64,000 bases of DNA from Novosphingobium sp. 18050 (GTDB taxonomy: Bacteria > Pseudomonadota > Alphaproteobacteria > Sphingomonadales > Sphingomonadaceae), in assembly GCF_902706195.1 (NCBI RefSeq), contig NZ_CACSJO010000010.1:106166-170165 (forward strand), written 5' to 3'. Position numbers and translations under genes: made by a program. The notes beneath the pieces were generated by a model. That model was not told the DNA's origin, searched no databases, and saw nothing but the letters and a program-made list of their open reading frames with translations. This document shows, piece by piece, positions 52,329 to 61,533 of the stretch (positions within the stretch are counted from its first letter, which is position 1; each line of letters opens with the position of its first letter).

Positions 52329-54025
52329 CACGAGCAGCTATCGGACTCCCCGGCGTAGATGTCGAGACATCTGCCGTCCCAAGTTCCCGCAGGTTCGCTC
52401 AGGCCCACCAGCGCGGCGAGCGTCGGCGCGATGTCCACCGTCTCCACCGGCTGCGCCTGCTCCATGCGGACCTGGCCCTTGCGCCAGAACAGCATCGGCA
52501 CGCGGCGATCGTAGTCCCAGCGGCTGCCGTGGGTGGCGGTATAGCCGGGCACGGCCTTGGTGCCTGGCACGATGGCACGCTTCGTCATCATCAGCACTTC
52601 ACCCGAACGCTCGGGATCGAAGGAGGCAGCAACGATCTCGATTTCGCTCCAGTCCTGCGGATTGCCCCGGGGAACCTTGACGTTTTTCAGTTCCTCCGCG
52701 GTGTAGACCCCGGAGATCTGCGGATTGGCCTTGAGCTGCCTGACCAGCTCGGCGATCACCTTCTTGCGCTGCGCCGAGGTGAGCCCTGCGTTCAGCCAGA
52801 TATCACCGGAACCGCCCGCACCGTAGAGCAACGGCCCGGAGCTGGGGGTAATCTTCGTGGCTTTGGAAACAGAGGCCGAAAGCCCCTCATCGGTCAGCGA
52901 CACGTCAAGGCGCGCAGCTTCGGGTACGCCCTGCAGTTTCATCCGCTCGGGCGCGTCGGCGCCGCCGTGGTCGGCGCTGAGCACGACCACATAGTCCAGC
53001 CCGCGCGCATCGAGGGCGCCAAGCAGCGTGCCGATCGTCTGGTCGAGAACGTTCATCTGGATGCACATCTCGACGCCCTCGTTGCCGTAGGCATGGCCGA
53101 CCTTGTCGGTGGCAGAGTAGCTGACCGAAAGCACGTCGGGCACATCGTCCTTGCCCAGCGGCATCTCGTCGAGCAGGCGGATCGCGAGGTCGGTGGTCGC
53201 CTCATCCATACGCGGGCTGTTCGCGAAGCCCTTCATATCGCCTGCCTTGAGCGGGAAGCGGTAGGTGCCGATGGTAAAACCGCCCACATTGGTCGGCCGA
53301 TCGACGTCACCGCACCAGCCCGGCACCGGCAGCTCACCGGCACCTGCGGCGACCGTGGCGGCGAGCGCCTTGTTCTCGGCCAGCGCGGCGGGGGACAGCT
53401 TGCGCCCCTCGAAGCTGGTGAAGCCCTTGCCCTTGAGCCAGTAGCCCGCATCGGCAGTGTGGCCGCTCATCATCACCACCGCGCGGTCCTTGGCCGAAAC
53501 CGCTACGTTGAGGCTGGCGGGGTTCTTCTTCTTGAGCAGATCGCCCAGAGTCGGCGCCTTGAGGTGATCGGGGCTGATGACCGAATCCTCCGAGGTACTC
53601 TTCGGATTCGTCTCGTCTTCGGAACAGTAGACCTGCTTGTCCTCGCGGCCGATGCCGGGAACGAACCAGTTGTTGGCGATGATGCCCGTCCGATTGGGGT
53701 GTACGCCGGTCAGCAGGGTGGAGTGCCCGGGGCAAGTCTCGGTCGCGGCATGAGACTGGAAGCCTGAGGGGAACACCGTGCCCTGCAGCAAACGCGCGAG
53801 GCCCTTTGTGTAGCGCTCGCGGTACTGCTGGAAAAGGTCGGCGGAATACTGGTCCACCGAGATCGCCACGATCAGCTTCGGGGGCGTCTTCGGAGCGGGG
53901 GCGGCGGGAGGCGCGGCAGCGGGCGCAGTAGCGTCTGCTTCCTGCGCGAAGGCCGGAGCGGCAACGCCAAGCGCCAGGGCAACAGCGAGCGATGAAAAGG
54001 CCATCGGAAGTTTGGGGAGCCGCAT
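52328..54025 (-). CDS. PhoK/SPAP-type secreted alkaline phosphatase
   Basis: 565 aa. Signal peptide to about residue 27 (ALALGVAAPAFA), a Pro/Ala-rich linker, then the type I phosphodiesterase/alkaline phosphatase fold. LIVAISVDQYSADLF gives the first zinc Asp; SHAATETCPGHSTLLTG gives the Thr nucleophile (Thr97); NRTGIIANNWF, SYSATDKVGHAYGNEG and VVLSADHGGADAPERM provide the remaining metal ligands; ATHGSRWDYDRRVPMLFWRKG and DGRCLDIYAGESDSC at the end match the Sphingomonas enzyme as I recall it. A phosphate-scavenging role is expected; no Pho box was identified. Confidence 0.9.
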   Translation of the reverse strand: MRLPKLPMAFSSLAVALALGVAAPAFAQEADATAPAAAPPAAPAPKTPPKLIVAISVDQYSADLFQQYRERYTKGLARLLQGTVFPSGFQSHAATETCPGHSTLLTGVHPNRTGIIANNWFVPGIGREDKQVYCSEDETNPKSTSEDSVISPDHLKAPTLGDLLKKKNPASLNVAVSAKDRAVVMMSGHTADAGYWLKGKGFTSFEGRKLSPAALAENKALAATVAAGAGELPVPGWCGDVDRPTNVGGFTIGTYRFPLKAGDMKGFANSPRMDEATTDLAIRLLDEMPLGKDDVPDVLSVSYSATDKVGHAYGNEGVEMCIQMNVLDQTIGTLLGALDARGLDYVVVLSADHGGADAPERMKLQGVPEAARLDVSLTDEGLSASVSKATKITPSSGPLLYGAGGSGDIWLNAGLTSAQRKKVIAELVRQLKANPQISGVYTAEELKNVKVPRGNPQDWSEIEIVAASFDPERSGEVLMMTKRAIVPGTKAVPGYTATHGSRWDYDRRVPMLFWRKGQVRMEQAQPVETVDIAPTLAALVGLSEPAGTWDGRCLDIYAGESDSCS

Positions 54026-54138
54026 TTGGGGGAGGTTCCTTGAAAAGTCTGCGCGTTGAGAGCAAATGCATCGGTGATCGGACCGCCGCCCGCGTGCATG
54101 GGTAGTGCAAGCCCATTGGCCAACACACGGGAAGCATC

Positions 54139-56190
54139 ATGACCTCGCGCCGCTACGCCGCCCTTATGACGGTTCTATGTCAACTCACGGCGCTTTTGGG
54201 AGTCTTTCTCGCAAGTGCCCTGCCGGCCCGGGCGGCACCCACCCATATCGCGGCAGAGCTGGTCGCCGGTCCGACCGTGGACGGCAAGGCGACGCTGGCA
54301 ATCCGCATGTCGCCCGAAAAAGGCTGGCACGGCTACTGGATCAATCCCGGCGACGCCGGCCTGGGCATGCAGCTGGCATGGGAGCTTCCCGAAGGCGCCA
54401 GCGTTGGCGAGCCGGCCTACCCGGTGCCCCGCACGCTGGTGGTGCAGGGGCTGATGAACCACGTCTACGAAAAGGAATATGCGGTCCTGCTGCCGGTGGC
54501 GCTGCCCGCCAAGGCGGCTGCGGGCACCCGCCTGCCGATCCGCGTCAAGGCACAGTGGCTGGCCTGTACCGAGCAGCTGTGCGTCCCCGAACGCGCCGAA
54601 CTCGCCACCGAGATCGTTGTCGGCGCGGCGCCGGACAAGCAGACCGCCAAGCGCTTCGACGAGTGGACACGCGCCCTGCCCGCCCCGCTCGATGCACCTG
54701 CCGCCTTCGCGCTGACCGATAAGACCCTGCGCCTCGCCATACCCCTGCCCGCCTCGGTCAAGCTGGAGATGCCGCACCTGTTCGTGCGCGAGGACAAGCT
54801 GGTCAACTACGCTGCGGCGCAGATGTTCAGCCGCAAGGGTGACCTCCTGCTCGTAACCATCCCGCGCGCCGATTTCGCCGCCCGCGAGGCCGGGACGGTA
54901 GACGCCGTGCTGCGCCTCGACGGCTTCGGCAACGGCATCGCCCTTACCGCCATTCCCGGACCGGTAGCCACTGGCGGCGAGCCGGTGGCGAGCGATACCG
55001 AAGCGCCCGAGCTTCCCCCCCTGCCGTGGCTGCTGCTGGCGGCAGTGGCAGGCGGCCTGCTGCTCAACGTGATGCCCTGCGTCTTCCCGATCCTGTCGCT
55101 CAAGGCGCTGAGCCTGGCCCGGGCCGGCGAAAGCGAAGCCCATGCACGGATCGAAGGACTGGCCTATTCCGCCGGTGTCATCACCGCCTGCCTGATCCTC
55201 GGCGCGGGCCTGCTGGCCTTGCGCGCGGGCGGCGAGCAGGTCGGCTGGGCGTTCCAGTTGCAGGAACCGGCAGTCGTCGTCACGCTCTTCGCGCTGGCTG
55301 TGGCGATCACGGCCAACCTGCTTGGCCTGTTCGAATTCGCGGTGCCAGGATTCGCCAGCGGTGGCAGCGCGCAAGGTTCTTTCGCCACGGGCCTGCTCGC
55401 CGCTTTCGTCGCCACGCCCTGCACCGGCCCGTTCATGGCAAGCGCGATGGGTGCCGCCCTGCTCCTGCCGGTGATCCCTGCGCTGACGCTGTTCGCGGCG
55501 CTGGGCCTGGGCATCGCGCTGCCCTTCCTCGCAATCGCCTTCGTACCGGCCCTGCGTCGGCGCCTGCCCCGTCCCGGCAAGTGGATGGTCACCTTCCGCC
55601 GGATCATGGCCGTGCCCATGGCGCTGACCGCGCTGGCGCTGGCATGGCTGGTGTGGCGTCTCGGCGGCTCGGCCACGCTGTCATACGTGCTGGCGCTGGC
55701 GGCCATGCTGGTCGCACTGCTCGCGCTTGCCGGGCGAAACCAGCGTCGCGGCCGCCGGGCTCTGGTGCCTGCCTGTCTGGCTCTCGCCATCCTTGCCGTC
55801 GGTGTCCTGACGATGCCCGAACCGCAGCATCAGCCCGGCGAAACCTCGTCTATCATCAACGCAAAACCCTTCTCGGCCAACGCCCTGGCTAGGGCGCAGC
55901 GTGAGGGCAGGCCGGTCTTCGTCTGGATGACCGCCGACTGGTGCCTGACCTGCAAGGTCAACGAGGAAGTCGCCATCGAACGCGAGGACACGAAGGCGGC
56001 CTTCGAGAAGGCCGGGGTCGTCGTCCTGCGCGGCGACTGGACCCGCCGCGATCCCGAGATCACCCGCTACCTCACCGCGCAAGGTGCGGCGGGGGTGCCG
56101 CTTTACGTGTGGTACGCGAAGGGCGGAAAACCCGAGACTCTGCCGCAGGTACTGACCCCGGCGCTGCTCGCGGAAAAGGCGGGAAGTTAA
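54139..56190 (+). CDS. DsbD-family transmembrane thiol-disulfide reductase
   Basis: 683 aa. Carries electrons from cytoplasmic thioredoxin to the periplasm. A signal peptide and a beta-rich DsbD-alpha-like domain (about 30-290) precede eight membrane segments with the two redox cysteines in NVMPCVFPIL and VATPCTGPFM, and a C-terminal thioredoxin fold with WCLTCK. The layout resembles ScsB/DsbD. Divergent from the phosphatase with a 113-base gap. Partner proteins are not encoded nearby. Confidence 0.92.
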   Translation: MTSRRYAALMTVLCQLTALLGVFLASALPARAAPTHIAAELVAGPTVDGKATLAIRMSPEKGWHGYWINPGDAGLGMQLAWELPEGASVGEPAYPVPRTLVVQGLMNHVYEKEYAVLLPVALPAKAAAGTRLPIRVKAQWLACTEQLCVPERAELATEIVVGAAPDKQTAKRFDEWTRALPAPLDAPAAFALTDKTLRLAIPLPASVKLEMPHLFVREDKLVNYAAAQMFSRKGDLLLVTIPRADFAAREAGTVDAVLRLDGFGNGIALTAIPGPVATGGEPVASDTEAPELPPLPWLLLAAVAGGLLLNVMPCVFPILSLKALSLARAGESEAHARIEGLAYSAGVITACLILGAGLLALRAGGEQVGWAFQLQEPAVVVTLFALAVAITANLLGLFEFAVPGFASGGSAQGSFATGLLAAFVATPCTGPFMASAMGAALLLPVIPALTLFAALGLGIALPFLAIAFVPALRRRLPRPGKWMVTFRRIMAVPMALTALALAWLVWRLGGSATLSYVLALAAMLVALLALAGRNQRRGRRALVPACLALAILAVGVLTMPEPQHQPGETSSIINAKPFSANALARAQREGRPVFVWMTADWCLTCKVNEEVAIEREDTKAAFEKAGVVVLRGDWTRRDPEITRYLTAQGAAGVPLYVWYAKGGKPETLPQVLTPALLAEKAGS

Positions 56191-56588
56191 GCCCCGCCTC
56201 TCCCGCGAAGGCAGGGGTGAAACATCAAGGCAGGCCGGCTTACTTCCCAGGCAGCATCGCCGTACGCTTTCCCGGCGGCTGACGCGCGCTCTGCAGCGGC
56301 GGCAAGAATCGCCGCACGGTTAAATCTGCGATGCAAGTGCATATCGGCGCGCACCGACCGACTCGAATGAGCGTCCCTTGCCAGCGCGCGGATACCGCTA
56401 GCACTGGAATTCAGGCGGCGAGCGACATTGTCCTATCGATGAGTGGCTTGCTCTCAGGACGGCACCGGACACCAATGCGGCGCCGGTGCTTTGGGGTAGA
56501 TACTTTTACCCGGTTAGCACTGCCCATTATTTTACGTCCGGAAATCCGGGAACCTAGTAGCGGGAACGAGGCAATCAGGTGGGGCTAC
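56191..56588 (+). other. Gene-free stretch before the acyltransferase
   Basis: About 400 bases, more AT-rich towards its 3' end, without a supported gene; the open frame that runs into the acyltransferase from 56331 has no ribosome binding site. It contains GGGTA...TACCC symmetry near 56494-56511 and the 14-mer ATTATTTTACGTCC at 56526-56539, which recurs inside the downstream gene. Confidence 0.5.
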
Positions 56589-57665
56589 ATGCAACGTTTG
56601 GACGCCGTACAAGGGTTACGCGCTGTCGCGGCCTGGTTCGTCGTGATCGCTCACGGGGCAGCCTGGGCCGGTAGCTACGGTTCGCTCGGGCTTCCGGCTC
56701 AATCGTACGATCTGCTGGGCTCACTTGGCGTTCTGATGTTCTTCACCGTCAGCGGCTTCATCATGGTCTACATCAGCCGCGGCACGTTCGGGATGCCCGG
56801 AGCCTCCGTCTCGTTTCTCCAGAAACGGTTGATCCGCATCGTCCCGCTATACTGGCTGATGACCATGCTCGCCCTGGCGGTCATCCTGCGAAATGCCGAA
56901 CCCGTGGGAACGGTCCAGGTGATGCAATCGCTGCTGTTCATTCCCTACATCGTCCACGGCCATCTAATACGCCCGCTGCTCGGCGTCGGCTGGACGCTTA
57001 ACTTCGAGATGTTCTTCTACGTGCTGTTCGCGGTGTCGCTTCTCGTCCGGCGCGGCCTGATGCTGCTATGTTGCACGCTGGGAGTGCTCCTCCTCACCGA
57101 CCAGATTCTAAATCCCATCTGGCGCTACCATGATCCCGAAACGCTCGCGCAGGAGTGGACAGACCCTCTGCTGCTGCCATTCCTGTTGGGTATCGGTCTG
57201 GCCGTACTTCACAAATCATACCCCTCGCTGCAAAATCGGCGTCCGTTTCTGGTGCTCGCTGCCGGGTGCGTCGTCATGCTCATATTGCAGCAGGCGCTTG
57301 TCCCGGATCATAGCGCTTCTGTCTGGTGGCGGATCGCCGTGCTGGCATTGGGAGCGGTGCTCGCGTCATCGGCGATCCTTGCATCCAGCCACGTCAAAGT
57401 ACCGCGCTGGCTCATCCTGGCGGGCGACTCGTCCTACAGCTTGTACCTCGTCCACCCCTTGCTGTTCGGGGTCGTCAAACGCATCGGGGGTGAAGCATTG
57501 GCACGCGAACTTCCGATCGCCGCCGTATTATTTTACGTCCTCCTGAGTACCGCGGCAGGCCTCGCCCTGCACGTCTGCCTCGAGCGACCGTTGACGCGCT
57601 GGCTGGGGCTGCGGCTGCCCCGTTCCAGGCAGGCCAAAGCCAGGCTGGAGACCGCCACCGCCTGA
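56589..57665 (+). CDS. Acyltransferase family 3 membrane protein
   Basis: 358 aa with about ten membrane segments. RLDAVQGLRAVAAWFVVIAHG and LGVLMFFTVSGFIMVY are the conserved Arg/His and Phe-rich motifs of OafA/NodX-type O-acyltransferases that decorate surface glycans; FLQKRLIRIVPLYWLMT and DSSYSLYLVHPLLF follow. ATG 56589 has AGGTGGGG upstream. Codon choice is less GC-biased than in the neighbours (for example TTA and ATA codons), suggesting transfer. It is isolated between dsbD and the flagellar genes. Confidence 0.85.
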   Translation: MQRLDAVQGLRAVAAWFVVIAHGAAWAGSYGSLGLPAQSYDLLGSLGVLMFFTVSGFIMVYISRGTFGMPGASVSFLQKRLIRIVPLYWLMTMLALAVILRNAEPVGTVQVMQSLLFIPYIVHGHLIRPLLGVGWTLNFEMFFYVLFAVSLLVRRGLMLLCCTLGVLLLTDQILNPIWRYHDPETLAQEWTDPLLLPFLLGIGLAVLHKSYPSLQNRRPFLVLAAGCVVMLILQQALVPDHSASVWWRIAVLALGAVLASSAILASSHVKVPRWLILAGDSSYSLYLVHPLLFGVVKRIGGEALARELPIAAVLFYVLLSTAAGLALHVCLERPLTRWLGLRLPRSRQAKARLETATA

Positions 57666-57684
57666 CACGGCGCATCGGGCGCCT

Positions 57685-58449
57685 TCACAGAACCTCGGCC
57701 ACGCCCTCAAGGCTGGCGCGCAGCTTCTCGATCGCCTGCGCTTTCAGTTGATGCACGCGCGGCACCGAAACCTGCAGTACTTCGGCGATCTCGGCCAGGT
57801 TGAGTTCCTCCACGAAGTAGAGCTGGACGATCAGCTTCAGCCGGTCCGGCAGGTCGGTGATCGCCGCGATCACCGCGCCGCGCGTTTCCTCGCCCGCCAG
57901 CATCGCGAAGCTGTCGGGCGTCTCGGCGGCGAAGGCCATGTTCTGGTCGGAATAGGCATCATCCAGCGAATCGAAGCGCAGCGGCTGGCTGGACGCGCGC
58001 AGCGAGGCCAGTTCCTGCTCGCCGATGCCCATCGCCTGCGCCAGTTCGCGCGGCTGTGGTTCACGGCCAAGGCTGCCGCGCAGGGCAGTTTCCTTCTCGG
58101 CCAGCAGGCGCCGCCGCTCTCCCGCCCCGCGCGACATCGGCAGGCTGCGGCGGATCATGTCCACCATCGCCCCGCGCACGCGCATCTTGGCGTAAGCGGC
58201 AAAGCCGTCCTCGGTCGGCCCGGCGTGCTTCTGCGCGCACTCGGTCAGCGCGACGAGGCCCGCCTGGACGAGATCCTCAAGCTCGATCCCCGGCCGTCCG
58301 CTGCCGTGGACGTGCCAGGCCTGCCGCCGCACCATCGGCAGGAAGCGTCGCACCCGGTCGGCCACGTCGCCCCGATAGGCGCGCATCGCGGCCGGAGAAG
58401 CGGACGGGGAAGCGGACGGGGAAGCGGTCGAAAAGGACATCTGGTTCAT
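57685..58449 (-). CDS. fliA: Flagellar sigma factor FliA (sigma-28)
   Basis: 254 aa. Regions 2 (ELEDLVQAGLVALTECAQKH, YAKMRVRGAMVDMIRR), 3 (PREVLAQAMGIGEQEL-like: PQPRELAQAMGIGEQEL) and 4 (LPDRLKLIVQLYFVEELNLAEIAEVLQVSVPRVHQLKAQAIEKL) are present. ATG 58449 overlaps the flhA stop by 4 bases. The N-terminus carries a Ser-Ala-Ser-Pro tandem repeat absent from typical FliA. Its anti-sigma factor FlgM is encoded 3.4 kb upstream in the same cluster. Confidence 0.95.
   Translation of the reverse strand: MNQMSFSTASPSASPSASPAAMRAYRGDVADRVRRFLPMVRRQAWHVHGSGRPGIELEDLVQAGLVALTECAQKHAGPTEDGFAAYAKMRVRGAMVDMIRRSLPMSRGAGERRRLLAEKETALRGSLGREPQPRELAQAMGIGEQELASLRASSQPLRFDSLDDAYSDQNMAFAAETPDSFAMLAGEETRGAVIAAITDLPDRLKLIVQLYFVEELNLAEIAEVLQVSVPRVHQLKAQAIEKLRASLEGVAEVL
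58397..58427 (-). repeat. 12-base tandem repeat in the fliA 5' coding region
   Basis: GAAGCGGACGGG repeated 2.6 times on the plus strand, coding for a Ser-Ala-Ser-Pro run at residues 8-18 of FliA. Repeat number could vary in 12-base steps without shifting the frame. Confidence 0.7.
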
Positions 58450-60575
58450 GCAGCCATGCTTTCGGCGTTTTCAGGTGCGGGAAGGCCGCGCGGTTCCTGC
58501 GGCGGAGCGGCGGCGCCGATCACGTCGATGACTTCGATCGGCTGGGTCGCGGGCAGTTCGGAAATCGAGAGGACGAGGCACCCCGGCGCGCGCAGTCGCA
58601 GCAGCGCCGCCAGCGCCCGGCGCGCGCGGGGCTGCACCACCAGCGTCAGCGGGATCGCGTGGGGGCCGCGCGCCTCGCCAAGGGCGGTGATACGCTCGCC
58701 GATCATGCGGGCGAGGTCGGGTTCGATCACCGGCTGGCCGGTGGCGGGATCGACCATGCCCTGCACGATCGCGGCCTCCAGCCCGGCATCCAGCGTCACC
58801 ACCGGCAGGCGCTGGCTGGGCGGACAGACCCGCCCGACGATCAGCGCGCCAAGATCGGCCCGCACCAGTTCGACCAGGCGATCATGGTCCACAGTCTGCT
58901 GGACGGCGCGTGAGAGGCTGGCAAAGATCGGCACCAGATGCGCGATCGGAATGTAGTCCTCCAGCAGCGCGCGCAGCAGGCGGGTGACGCCCGCAAGGCC
59001 CAGCGGCGCGGGGTACACCGTCTCGACCAGACCGGCGGAATGCTCCTTGAGCGATTCGATCAGCGCCCGCACCTGATCGGGGCCAAGCAGATCCTGCGGG
59101 CGGGCCGAGAGCAACTGGTTAAGGTGCGTGGCGATGACGGTGCCGGGATCGACGGTCAGGAACCCCTCGGCGGTGGCGTGGTCGCGCGCGGCGGGGTCGA
59201 TCCACAGGGCGGGGCAGCCGAAGCTGGGATCCCAGGTCGCCTCGCCGCGCAGGGCGTGACGGGGACTGGCCTCACCCGCATCGATGGCGAGCACCTTGTC
59301 GGCCCGGATCGCGGCGCCGCCCAGGTTCACGCCGCCCAGCACGATCCGGTACTCGTGCGGCGGCATGTCCAGCGCATCGCGCACCCGGAACTGCGGCATG
59401 ATGAAACCGAACGATTGGCTGAGTTGCTTGCGCACCCCTGTAACCCGCGTGACCAGCGGCGATCCGCGCCGCTCGTCCACCAGTTGCACAAGGCCGTAAC
59501 CCAGTTCGATGGTGACAAGGGTGTGGTCGGAAACGTCCTCCAGCTCGATCCGCGAGGGGTCTGCGGGGGCGGCAGGTTCCGCCACTTCGACCGAGGCGAT
59601 AAGGGCGCGTTCGGCGCGCTTTCGCAGGGCATACCACATCCATCCCGCCAGCGCGGCGGCGGGCAGGAAGATGCTCTGCGGCATGGCCGGGATCATGCCC
59701 ATCGCGCCCAGCACCACGGCCACCGGCAACCACGTGCCGGGAGCGGCAAACTGGTTGCCGATCTGCCCGGCAAGATCGCGGCTGTCGGAGACGCGGGTGA
59801 CGATGACCGCAGCGGCGATCGACAGCAGCAGCGAGGGCACCTGCGCCACCAGCGCATCGCCGATGGCCAGCGTGATATACGTCTGCGCGGCCTGCGTCGC
59901 GGTCAGTCCGTGGCTTATCATGCCCAGGCAGAAGCCGGCGATGATGTTGACGCCCAGGATCAGCAGCGCGGCGATCGCGTCGCCCTTCACGAACTTCGAG
60001 GAACCGTCCATCGAGCCGTAGAAGTCGGCCTCGGTCGCCACTTCGCGGCGGCGTGCCTTGGCTTCGTCGGCGGTCATCAGCCCGGCGGCGAGGTCGGCGT
60101 CGATAGCCATCTGCTTGCCCGGCAGCGCATCGAGCGTAAAGCGCGCGGACACTTCCGAAACGCGCCCCGCGCCCTTGGTCACCACCACCATGTTGATGAT
60201 GACAAGGATCAGGAACACGAAGATGCCGACCGCGAAATTGCCGCCGATGAGGAAGGCGCCAAAGGCCTCGATCACCTTGCCGGCGGCCGCCTCGCCCTCG
60301 TGCCCGTGAACCAGCACCACGCGGGTGGAAGCGACGTTGAGCGACAGGCGCAGCAGCGTGGCGAACAGCAGGACCGAGGGGAAGGCCGAGAAATCGAGCG
60401 GCTTTTCCGCATTCATCGCCGCCATCAGCACCGCCACCGACAAAGCGATGTTGAGCACGAAGGCCACGTCCAGCACGAAAGCCGGCACCGGCACGATCAT
60501 CAGCACGATGAGCACGAGAATGCCCGCCGGCAGCGCGATGGCTCCGGCGTTTCGAATACGTCCCAGCAGGTTCAC
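58446..60575 (-). CDS. flhA: Flagellar export gate protein FlhA
   Basis: 709 aa, usual length. Eight membrane segments in the first 330 residues with the conserved FHIPEP-type cytoplasmic loop (VSEVSARFTLDALPGKQMAIDADLAAGLMTADEAKARR), then the cytosolic FlhA_C domain to the end (LGYGLVQLVDERRG, GPDQVRALIE). Start GTG 60575 overlaps the transglycosylase stop (GTGA). flhB is not in the window. Confidence 0.96.
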   Translation of the reverse strand: MNLLGRIRNAGAIALPAGILVLIVLMIVPVPAFVLDVAFVLNIALSVAVLMAAMNAEKPLDFSAFPSVLLFATLLRLSLNVASTRVVLVHGHEGEAAAGKVIEAFGAFLIGGNFAVGIFVFLILVIINMVVVTKGAGRVSEVSARFTLDALPGKQMAIDADLAAGLMTADEAKARRREVATEADFYGSMDGSSKFVKGDAIAALLILGVNIIAGFCLGMISHGLTATQAAQTYITLAIGDALVAQVPSLLLSIAAAVIVTRVSDSRDLAGQIGNQFAAPGTWLPVAVVLGAMGMIPAMPQSIFLPAAALAGWMWYALRKRAERALIASVEVAEPAAPADPSRIELEDVSDHTLVTIELGYGLVQLVDERRGSPLVTRVTGVRKQLSQSFGFIMPQFRVRDALDMPPHEYRIVLGGVNLGGAAIRADKVLAIDAGEASPRHALRGEATWDPSFGCPALWIDPAARDHATAEGFLTVDPGTVIATHLNQLLSARPQDLLGPDQVRALIESLKEHSAGLVETVYPAPLGLAGVTRLLRALLEDYIPIAHLVPIFASLSRAVQQTVDHDRLVELVRADLGALIVGRVCPPSQRLPVVTLDAGLEAAIVQGMVDPATGQPVIEPDLARMIGERITALGEARGPHAIPLTLVVQPRARRALAALLRLRAPGCLVLSISELPATQPIEVIDVIGAAAPPQEPRGLPAPENAESMAA

Positions 60576-61456
60576 AGACCAAGCCTCGCCAGCTTGGAGT
60601 AAGCATCGCGGACATGTCCACTGGCGGCTGAGCCGGACGTACCGAAGGCGACTTGCAGGGTGTCTGCCATCGAGCGCTGGCCTGCGGCGGCAGCGGCGGG
60701 AAGCCCTGCATTGAACTCGCGCGCGATGGGGCCGGAGGGCTGGTAGCTGGCGGCTTCCATGGCGACGTTCTCATACCCGAGGCTGGGCGAGCCGGGTGTC
60801 CATTCCCCGCCAATGCCGGGCGGGAAGTCGTCCTCCATCGCGCCCGCGACTTTGCCCCGCATCAGCGCCATGACCGACCCGACCGAGCGCGGCGCGCCGC
60901 CCGAGAAGAAGATGCCGCGATTGGCGGCAGCGGCCTTGGGCAGGATACCCGCCGCGCTCTGGTTCGGGTTCTGGGCCAGGGCTTCGAGGAACTGCCCCGC
61001 CCCCGCCGAGCCAAGGAAATGTGCGAGGTAGAGTTCGGCGGCGTCAGGTTCCCGGCCAAGGCGCGCGGTAAGGTCGTCGCGGTTGTCGGCGGCGAGTTCG
61101 CCCGCCATCAGCGCCGAAACCTGCGGATCGTAGCGCATCCCCATGACCTGCGCCCGCGTGGCAGCATCGAGCGTGCCGCCCTGGATAGCGTCGCTGGCCC
61201 AGCCCATGCCGTGTTCGGCGCCGTGGCGGCCCATCGTGGCAAGCCAGGTCCCGGCGGTGAACTGGTACAGCCCCGCCGCGCTGGACGTGGCGGCGCGGGC
61301 GCTGGGATCGAAGCTCGATTCCAGCTTGGCCTGCGCCATGAGGTACTGGAAATCGACGCCGGTGGCCTCGGCCGCATGGGCGATCGCGGCGCGTACCTGC
61401 GAGCCGCCGGATACGGCGCGGGTGGCAATGCCTGCGAAGACTTGTCCGTCGCTCAA
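60572..61456 (-). CDS. Flagellar-cluster lytic transglycosylase
   Basis: 294 aa from TTG 61456, the only start that keeps the N-terminus; GGGAG lies 7 bases upstream but inside a hairpin. SLT domain (about 20-160): AAEATGVDFQYLMAQAKLESSFDP with the catalytic Glu, SSAAGLYQFTAGTW, and YLAHFLGSAGAGQFL. No clear signal peptide, as for proteins exported through the flagellar rod. The C-terminal 120 residues are low complexity. Probably opens peptidoglycan for rod passage, replacing the FlgJ muramidase. Confidence 0.87.
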   Translation of the reverse strand: MSDGQVFAGIATRAVSGGSQVRAAIAHAAEATGVDFQYLMAQAKLESSFDPSARAATSSAAGLYQFTAGTWLATMGRHGAEHGMGWASDAIQGGTLDAATRAQVMGMRYDPQVSALMAGELAADNRDDLTARLGREPDAAELYLAHFLGSAGAGQFLEALAQNPNQSAAGILPKAAAANRGIFFSGGAPRSVGSVMALMRGKVAGAMEDDFPPGIGGEWTPGSPSLGYENVAMEAASYQPSGPIAREFNAGLPAAAAAGQRSMADTLQVAFGTSGSAASGHVRDAYSKLARLGL

Positions 61457-61463
61457 ACCAAAA

Positions 61464-61488
61464 CTCCCGGCACACCATGTACCGGGAG
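61464..61488 (-). promoter_or_regulatory. Hairpin covering the transglycosylase ribosome binding site
   Basis: CTCCCGG (61464-61470) and CCGGGAG (61482-61488) form a 7-base stem. On the minus strand one arm includes the GGGAG ribosome binding site of the TTG start at 61456 and is followed at once by TTTTGGTTT. The element therefore looks both like a terminator and like a translation-blocking hairpin. Confidence 0.5.
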
Positions 61489-61533
61489 CGTTTCAGCAAG
61501 AGCCGTGCCAGATTTCCAAGCGCGTCCGGGCGG

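Noticed and set aside
58938..60602. Open frame of 554 residues antisense to flhA
   Set aside because: His/Arg-rich shadow without domain; flhA is complete on the other strand.
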